From NCBI GenBank assembly GCA_020205615.1, contig CM035170.1, positions 42,099,807-42,163,806 of the forward strand: 64,000 bases of DNA, given 5' to 3'. Below are positions 56,659 through 64,000 of the stretch, piece by piece (positions within the stretch are counted from its first letter, which is position 1; every line of letters starts with the position of its first letter). The position numbers were made by a program, and so were the translations under genes. The notes beneath the pieces were generated by a model that was not told the DNA's origin, ran no database searches, and saw nothing but the letters and a program-made list of their open reading frames with translations. Origin of the DNA: Panax quinquefolius (Eukaryota; Streptophyta; Magnoliopsida; Apiales; Araliaceae).

Positions 56659-57754
56659 TGTGACGCCCCCAAAATTAGGTTCTACATCACCCATCTTGAG
56701 TCGCCAGATACATGGTACAGAATTCAAATACAACTTAATTATACAACAGTCGTGTAAAATAAGACTAAACATATGCTGTGAGTTTTAATACAGATATTAT
56801 CTTCTAGACAGTATTCAAACTAAAGATAAGTCCTCATTACATTTATTATCACACTATTTCATAAAATAGTGAGGACTACTAATGCTATCATCTGGACCGT
56901 CACTCCGTTTTCCGACTAGTCCCTGCTACGTTCTCTTTTCCTGAAGAGAATAATGAAAGCAAAAGGGGTGAGCTCAACTAGCCCAAAGAAGAAATATTAT
57001 GACTAAGATAATGCGTAATAATTTATCGTTAGCCTTCAACAATGTTAAACCGATAAAATATAATGTATATCAAGTTTAACTGCAATGAACAAGCAATCCA
57101 TTAGAAGAGTCAAGTAGAACATAATATCTACTATCTCTTCTAGATTAAAAGTCCATCGTTGATATTTTATTCATGTACTACTCATCAACAGCTTCTTTGT
57201 TATACTCAAGATAAATAGAACTTTCATCACTTGTCTTCACCGAACCACCAAAGATGTTAGTTAAATTCACAATTCATATTTATAATAATGTGAATTAACA
57301 GGTTCCTTCTTGCCACAAAGGCTTAATAGAACGCTTTACTCAATATCCTTACCCCAAAGGTGAAGATATTCAAATGTAATAACAATGATCATACTAATCG
57401 ATTGTCTATCTTTTACTACGGCCAAAGATATTCAACTATAAAACCAATGGTCATGATCATACCAATCAATCGCCTGTCAAAGTGAACTACTACCCAAGAC
57501 ATTCAACTGTTAACTAATGGTCATGATCCCGCCAATCACATCATTGAATTATCCATGCACTACTACGGCCAAGGATATTCGTTAGTATCACTAGTGGTCA
57601 TGATCATGTCATACACCCCGTCCATCTTCGCACTACGTGTCAAAGCTATCAAACAACGGATCATCTTTTGCACTACGTGCCAAAGATATTCAACAACATA
57701 TCATCCTCAGACTGTGCCAAAAGACATACAACTATAAAACCAATAACCAACAAA

Positions 57755-58750
57755 GATAATAAAGAATGGAATAATAAAAGAATTTCACCATGTATGCAAA
57801 GATTGCCGTGATGACAAAGTTATTTCAACATAATAATAAAGAATGGAATAATAAAAGAATTTCACCATGTATGCAAGATTTGATAGACAAGTTATTCCAA
57901 CATAATAATAAAAATGGAATAATGTAAGAATTTCACCATGCGTATGTAATCCGCATGCATGTGTTATTCAAATGTAATAATAAATAATGGAACCAAAATC
58001 ATGCGAATCGCATTGCGTATATGATATTCAAAAGTAATAAATAAGAATGGAATAACAACAAAATTCACCACGCACGCGATAGATCGCATGCAGACGAGTT
58101 ATTCCAATGAATAATAAATAATGGAACAGTCGTGCGTAAACGCATTGCATGTGATATTCCGGCTGAATAATAAAGAATGGAATAATAAAAGAATTTCACC
58201 ATGTATGCAAAGATTGCTTGCATGAAAGTTATTCCAACATAATAATAAATAATGGAATAATAAAAGAATTTTACCATGTGTATGCGTTATTGCGATAGAT
58301 AGGTTATTCCAACATAATAATAAAGAATGGAATAACGTAAGAATTTCACCATAAATGCGTAATCCGCATGCAGCAGTTATTCAAACAAAATAATAAATAA
58401 TGGAACCAGGTCATGCGTAATCACACATACACGATACTCCAACAGAATAAATAAGAATGGAATAACAACAGAATTCACCATGCATGCGATAGATCGCACA
58501 AACATGTTATTCCAACAGAATAATAAATAATGGAGCTAGGTTATGCGTAAACGCACAGACAGGATATTCCGATAGAATAATAAAGAATGGAATAATAGAA
58601 GAATTTCACCATGTATGCGGTACTTCGCATAAACAGGTTATTCTAACATAATAATAAAGAATAGAATAACAGAAGAATTTCACCAAGTATAGGGTATCCT
58701 GCGTATACAGGTTATTCCAACAGAATAATAAAGAATTGAATAACAGAAGT
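57755..58750 (-). repeat. About 65-bp tandem repeat, roughly 15 units
   Basis: On the plus strand each unit contains ATAATAAAGAATGGAATAA, then AAGAATTTCACCATG, a variable 10-15 base patch and TTATTCCAACA. AT-rich parts are constant; the patch around ATGCGTAATCGCA varies from unit to unit. Shorter arrays of the same unit lie at 61530-61898, 62940-63345 and, inverted, 24955-25345. Confidence 0.9.
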
Positions 58751-58992
58751 TCTCTTCATGAATAAGAAAGAAAGAATACCCCTTACTAGTACAACAAATA
58801 ATATCCCCTACCTTAAAAAGAAAAGTATTCAATGGTAGTATGGAATATACTTGAAGAAAACTTGCACTACGCTTTCAAAGCTTTCTTAAACTCTAAAGAA
58901 ATACGCTCAAGATTATAGAAGAAGAACTCTCTCTATAGTTTCTCTCTCTAGAGTTTCAGTGAATTCATAAGAAATAATGAATGAATGAGCTT

Positions 58993-59002
58993 CTATTTAT
59001 AG
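58993..59002 (-). promoter_or_regulatory. LTR TATA box
   Basis: On the minus strand CTATAAATAG followed by AAGCTCATTC, the family promoter. Confidence 0.55.
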
Positions 59003-59484
59003 AAGAATGGACTGCATAGTAACTAATTCATGAACGGTCCAGATTTAAAGAAAAATCTTTTAAATAAAATTTAATATATTCTATTTATAATCTAATAAAA
59101 CGAATAACTTTATAAAAGTATTCAGTTTTATATAAAAAGATTTTACTATGCAAAATACTATGCAAGCATTATGCAAACACTATGCATAATAAAATATAAT
59201 ATATTCTATTTATAGAATATCTTTATAAAAGTATTATGTTTTATATAAAAAGAATTTACTATGCAAAACACTATGCATAATAGAATATAATATATTCTAT
59301 TTATAGAATAACTTTATTAAAGTATTCTGTTTTATATAAAATGATTTTACTATTAAAACTTTAAACCAACGATCCATATTGATTTACTATTGTAATTTCA
59401 ACCAACTTTCTGAAAAATTAGCACATCTCCTCATGGAATAATATTGTACCCAAAAAATAATTTAGACCAAAAAAACATATTTTT

Positions 59485-59960
59485 TGGGTGAATAGTACTT
59501 CGGGAATAGTACCCTTTGAATAGTACCCCGACACAAAAAGTGTCCCAAATACCCGAGTGAACAATACTAGAGTGAATAGTAATCGGGTGAATAGTAACCA
59601 GTGAATAGTAACTCGTGAATAAGATTCGATTACATAAAAATACCCCAAATACTAGAGTGAAATAATATTCGGTGAATAGTAATTTAGGTGAATAGTAACT
59701 CGTGAATAGTACTCCGACACAAAAAAATACCCCAAATACCCGAGTGAATAATATTCGGGTGAATAGTAACCCGTGAATAGTAACTCGTGAATAGTACTCT
59801 GACACAAAAATACCCCAAATACCCGAGTGAATAATATTCGGGTGAATAATAATTTAGGTGAATAGTAACCCGTGAATAGTAACTCGTGAATAGTACTCCG
59901 ACACAAAAAATGCCCCAAATACTTGAGTGAACAATACTAGAGTGAATAGTAATCAGGTAT
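59485..59960 (-). repeat. TATTCACGAGTTAC tandem repeats (long array)
   Basis: On the plus strand GTGAATAGTAACTCGTGAAT and GTGAATAATATTCGG units repeat in higher-order blocks of about 60-110 bp separated by CCCCAAATACCCGAGTGAA. Inverted relative to 21790-22030 and 26346-26490. Confidence 0.88.
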
Positions 59961-60088
59961 TTTATGACAACTTGTCTACTTTAAAAAAATTTCACATATC
60001 ACCCTTAACTTTAAACTTTTATCAATTTAACTATTTACCAAAATAGAAAAATTGAATACTTTTATTTCATAAAATTCGGGGTCTCACA

Positions 60089-60433
60089 ATCTCCCCTCCT
60101 TATGAAATTTCGCCCTCAAAATTTACGTACGTACCTGATATTCGAAGAGATGAGAATACCTTGCTTTCTTTTCAGATTGTACATTCCCTGCTATTTCCTC
60201 TCTATCATGATTTTCCATTTCTCATCTCCTGTATTTCAAATATCATTCTAGAATATAGTTTCAAAATAAGGGTTAATTGACATACCACTTAATACCCCTA
60301 TATTCTGTCCGATCAATTAAATAACAAATAAACTTAGGTAGGTCATACTAGCGAAGGAATTCCCCGTCTCTCCCCTCCTAGTTCTTGTCGCACACCTCAG
60401 CCAGGGATCATATCCCTAAGCTTTGATACCAAC
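60089..60433 (-). mobile_element. Minimal (345-bp) internal region of the minus-strand element
   Basis: Between two minus-strand LTRs. Next to the 3' LTR is a purine tract (60089-60106, AAGGAGGGGAGAT on the minus strand). Next to the 5' LTR is the primer site GTTGGTATCAAAGCT (60420-60433). No coding sequence lies between, so gag and pol are deleted and any mobility would depend on other elements. Confidence 0.85.
60420..60433 (-). other. Primer-binding site (Met-tRNA type)
   Basis: On the minus strand GTTGGTATCAAAGC directly follows the LTR end; TGGTATCA-AGC is the initiator-Met tRNA complement with one change. Confidence 0.75.
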
Positions 60434-61899
60434 TGTGACGCCCCCAAAATTAGGTTCTACATCACCCATCTTGAGTCGCCAGATACATGGTACAGAATTC
60501 AAATACAACTTAATTATACAACAGTCGTGTAAAATAAGACTAAATATATGCTGTGAGTTTTAATACAGATATTGTCTTCTAGACAGTATTCAAACTAAAG
60601 ATAAGTCCTCATTACATTTATTATCATACTATTTCATAAAATAGTGAGGACTACTAATGCTATCATCTGGACCGTCACTCCGTTTTCCGACTAGTCCCTG
60701 CTACGTTCTCTTTTCCTGAAGAGAATAATGAAAGCAAAAGGGGTGAGCTCAACTAGCCCAGTAAGAAATATTATGACTAAGATAATGCAGAATAATTTAT
60801 CGTTAGCCTTCAACAACAAAGTTAAACCGATAAAATATAATGTACATCAAGTTTAATGCGCTAATGAACAAGCAATCCATTAGAAGAGTCAAGTAGAACA
60901 TAATATCTACTATCTCTTCTAGATTAAAAGTCCATCGTTGATATTTTATTCATGTACTACTCATCAACAGTTCTTTTGTTATACTCAAGATAAATAGAAC
61001 TTTCATCACTTGTCTTCACCGAACCACCAAAGATGTTAGTTAAATTCACAATTCATATTTATAATAATGTGAATTAACAATTCCTTCTTGCCACAAAGGC
61101 TTAATAGAACGTTTACTCAATATCCTTACCCCAAAGGCTGAAGATATTCAAATGTAATAACAATGATCATACCAATCAGTTGTCTATCTTTGCACTACGG
61201 GCAAAAGATATTCAACTATAAAACCAATGGTCATGATCATACTAATAAATTGCCTGTCAGTGCACTACGGCCAAAGACATTCAACTGTTAACTAATGGTC
61301 ATGATCCTGCCAATCACATCATTGAATTATCCATGCACTACGACCAAGGATATTCGTTAGTATCACTAGTGGTCATGATCATGTCATACACCTGTCCATC
61401 TTCGCACTACGGGTCAAAGCTATCAAACAACAGATCATCTTTGCACTATAGGCCAAAGATATTCAACAACATATCATCCTTGCACTACAGGCCAAAGACA
61501 TACAACTGTAAAACCAATAACCAACAAATAATAAAGAATGGAATAATAAAAGAATTTCACCATGTATGCGAGATTTATGCATGACGAAAGTTATTACAAC
61601 ATAATAATAAAGAATGGAATAATAAAAGAATTTCACCATGTACGCAATACTTCGCATAGACAGGTTATTCCAACATAATAATAAAGAATGGAATAACTGA
61701 AGAATTTCACCATGCGTCCGTAATCCGCACAGACAGGTTATTCAAATAGAATAATAAATAATGGAACCAGGTCATGCGTAATCGCATAGACAGGATATTC
61801 CAACAGAATAAATAAGAATGGAATAACAACAGAATTCACCATGCATGCGATAGATCGCACAGACAGGTTATTCCAACAGAATAATAAATAATGGAACTA
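60434..61899 (-). mobile_element. 5' LTR of the minimal-interior element, 3' part (interrupted)
   Basis: Matches 56659 to about 58130 nearly base for base, including GATTGTCTTCTAGACAG and the 65-bp repeats. At 61900 another minus-strand LTR interrupts it inside the tandem repeat; the remainder is beyond the window. Confidence 0.85.
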
Positions 61900-64000
61900 T
61901 GTGACGCCCCCAAAATTAGGTATACGTCACCCATCTTGGGTCGCCACTTACATGGTACATGAATTCAAATACAACTTAATAATACAACTGTCATGTACAA
62001 TACGACAAAACATAAGCTGTGAGTTTGAATACAAATATTGTCTACTAGAGATTATACAAACTCAAAAGGAGTCCTCATTACAATTATTATCACACTATTT
62101 CACAGAATAGTGAGGACTACTAATGCTATCATCTGGTCCGTCACTCCGTTCCCCGACTAGTCCTCGCTACGCTCTCATTTCACGAAGAGAACAATAAAAG
62201 TAAAAGGGTGAGCTCAACTAGCCCAAGAGGGAAATATTATGACTAAGATAATGCGTAATATATTATCGTTAGCCTTCACGAGGTTAAACCGATACAATAT
62301 AACAACCATCAAGTTTAACTACTGGTTGAACAAGCAATCCATTAAAAGAGTCAAGTAGAGAATAAAATCTACTATCTTTTATGATTTAAAAGTTTTTCAT
62401 CACTTTTATCATTGGGACTCAACAATAAATAATCCACATCATCGAATCACCCCGCACTACTACGGTCAAGGATATTCTTTAGTATCACGACCACAATTAT
62501 CCATGCACTCACGGGCCAAGAATATTTGTGTATTCATTAATGGTCATGATCATGCCAACAATCGTCCATCAATGCACTACGGACCCAATGAGGACTTTCT
62601 CCACATCATTTGTAACATTACGGTTATGATTACAATAATAATCCTCAGTCATAATCATTCCAAGTCCATCTACGCACTATAGGCCATAGATGACTTTCAA
62701 CAAAATATATAAACATGAGGATGATGAAAATGATATAAGAATTCAATAAAACAAGTTCAAGTTAATTAATTTATACAGAACTAATAACGTCCAAATTGTC
62801 AACTTGATACTTCTTTGTAGAGTAAAATTCAAGAATGCTCAGAAGAATATTTTCATGAAAAGATACTGGATGAAGCGCAAATATCAAGGATATTCCACTA
62901 ATTTCATGGAGTATAGAAGTCAAAACTTTAACTAACTCGAGTATAATAAGGAATGGAATAACAAAAGAAATCACCGAGCATGCGATAGCCAAATACAGTG
63001 CAAAAGTTATTCCAATGTAATAATAAATAACGGAATCGGTCCCGCCAGAAAACGCATGACATGTGATATTCCAATAGAATAATAAAGACGAAATCGGTCC
63101 AAATAAAACGCATGCACAAGATATTCCAATGAGAATAATAATAAAGAATTTAATCAGTCCCATGAGAACGCATGAACAAGATATTCCAATAGAATAATAA
63201 AGATTTTAACTGTGTCCGGCGTGAGAACCTTGATGCATGGATGTTCCAACGTAATGATAAAGAATGGAACAATGTAAGAATTTCACCAAGTATAGGGTAG
63301 CTCATGCATATCTGAGTTATTCCAACAAAATAATAAGAATGGAATAACAAAAGTTCTCTTCATAGATAAGAAAGAAATAATACTCCCTACGGGTACAATA
63401 AATAATATTCCCTACCTTGGAAAAAAATAGGATACTGGAATAGTGAGGTAGCAGATTTCTCTTCTTCTTTCTCTCAATAATTTCTCTCTATAATAATCGC
63501 TCTAAAGCTTTTGTGAATTGGTGAGAAATGAAGGAAGAATGAGCTTCTATTTATAGAAAAATATAGTTTCGATAATCAGACGCGTTTGGGCTCTCGAAAT
63601 TACAATCTGATACCTCCAATTTTTCTTTCAATTTTAATTTAGTCCTACAAGTATTATCAATCTTGCACCAACTCCCCTAATAGTAAATAATGTGAATCAA
63701 TAGTTCAATTATGTGAATCAATAGTATAATCATGTGAAAAATATGAATTACGGTATAAGTACCTCCATCTATACCTCCATTTTAACTTAGTCATGCAAGT
63801 ATTATCAATCTTGCACCAAATCCCCTAATAGTAAATAATGTGATTCAATAGTACACATATGTGAACAAATAGTTATATAAGCATGTGAATTAGTAGCAAT
63901 TAATTGCTTATTTATCCGATAAATTACCCGATTTATCAATATAACCCCTGACATCAATTATCATCTAATAAATGTCGATTTTCACTAACACAAACAATTC
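61900..64000 (-). mobile_element. Large-LTR gypsy LTR nested in 5' LTR, partial
   Basis: On the minus strand it ends TTTTGGGGGCGTCACA at 61900 and extends left-to-right past the window edge. It has a TATA box at 63556-63547 and five or six 60-bp repeats (62940-63345) and closely resembles the solo LTR at 23973-26345. From about 63600 on it carries AATAGTTCAATTATGTGAAT-type repeats not seen elsewhere here. Only five bases (AACTA, 61895-61899) of a possible target duplication can be seen. Confidence 0.8.
63547..63556 (-). promoter_or_regulatory. LTR TATA box
   Basis: On the minus strand CTATAAATAG followed by AAGCTCATTCTTCCTTC, the same as the plus-strand box at 24734. Confidence 0.55.

Larger units (their letters stand above)
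56659..60088 (-). mobile_element. 3' LTR (3430 bp) of a minus-strand element with a minimal interior
   Basis: On the minus strand it runs from TGTGAGACCCCGAATTTT (60088) to TTTTGGGGGCGTCACA (56659). It has TATTCACG repeats near its start, a TATA box at 59002-58993, about 15 units of a roughly 65-bp repeat and the CAAAGATATTCAAC repeat class. The end matches 60434-61899 almost perfectly. Confidence 0.88.

Noticed and set aside
57755..58750. Regular repeat-spacer look resembling a CRISPR array
   Set aside because: The units are a degenerate plant LTR tandem repeat with AT-rich conserved parts and no unique spacers or cas genes.
59431..59918. Overlapping minus-strand frames with repeated TIHGLLFT-like units
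   Set aside because: Translation of the TATTCACGAG tandem array, not a protein gene.

Overview
The window looks like repeat-rich nuclear DNA of a flowering plant, probably a eudicot. It is AT-rich and filled with nested plant LTR retrotransposons (Ty3/gypsy and Ty1/copia), remnants of plant DNA-transposon genes (En/Spm-type), and several MITEs. The species cannot be named from the sequence. I see no intact host gene, tRNA, rRNA or CRISPR array; every recognisable coding segment is transposon-derived or a broken gene.

Layout. 1-1996: partial minus-strand LTR of a large-LTR gypsy superfamily (start TGTAAGACCCC, end GGGGGCGTCACA on the sense strand), lying against a fragment of an En/Spm transposase N-terminal domain (2015-2458, minus). 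5.6-10.1 kb: an exon/intron gene of the plant Ptta/En/Spm transposase type, split in its first coding exon by a 1.86-kb copia solo LTR with a perfect 5-bp target duplication. 10.1-28.5 kb: a stack of large-LTR gypsy sequences, including one complete but frameshifted chromovirus (11298-21451), a solo LTR with target duplication (23973-26345), and two older LTR copies that each carry an unrecognised ~115-codon ORF. 28.5-29.9 kb: a GRF zinc-finger pseudogene with a duplicated first exon. 30.2-33.5 kb: scraps of copia and of a PF04195-type element. 33.9-37.0 kb: four MITE-like elements, three with plausible target duplications. 37.6-54.1 kb: a 5.35-kb short-LTR chromovirus (Reina-like) blown up to 16.5 kb by two insertions of one copia family: a solo LTR inside the gag zinc knuckle and a full-length 9.2-kb copy inside the integrase. 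54.9-64 kb: more large-LTR gypsy sequence in both orientations, including an element whose internal region is only ~345 bp.

The elements interact by nesting: the Reina-like and Ptta units are older hosts, the copia family (three insertions, all with intact 5-bp duplications) came later, and the large-LTR family repeatedly inserted into its own LTRs. Near-identical repeat copies differ mainly in small scrambled patches where a CAG or CTG seems to have stood. That pattern may be a base-calling artefact at CHG-methylated sites, so many frameshifts in the chromovirus at 14-18.7 kb and in the copia interior should be read with caution. Positions were derived by hand reading; boundaries backed by target duplications are exact, others approximate.
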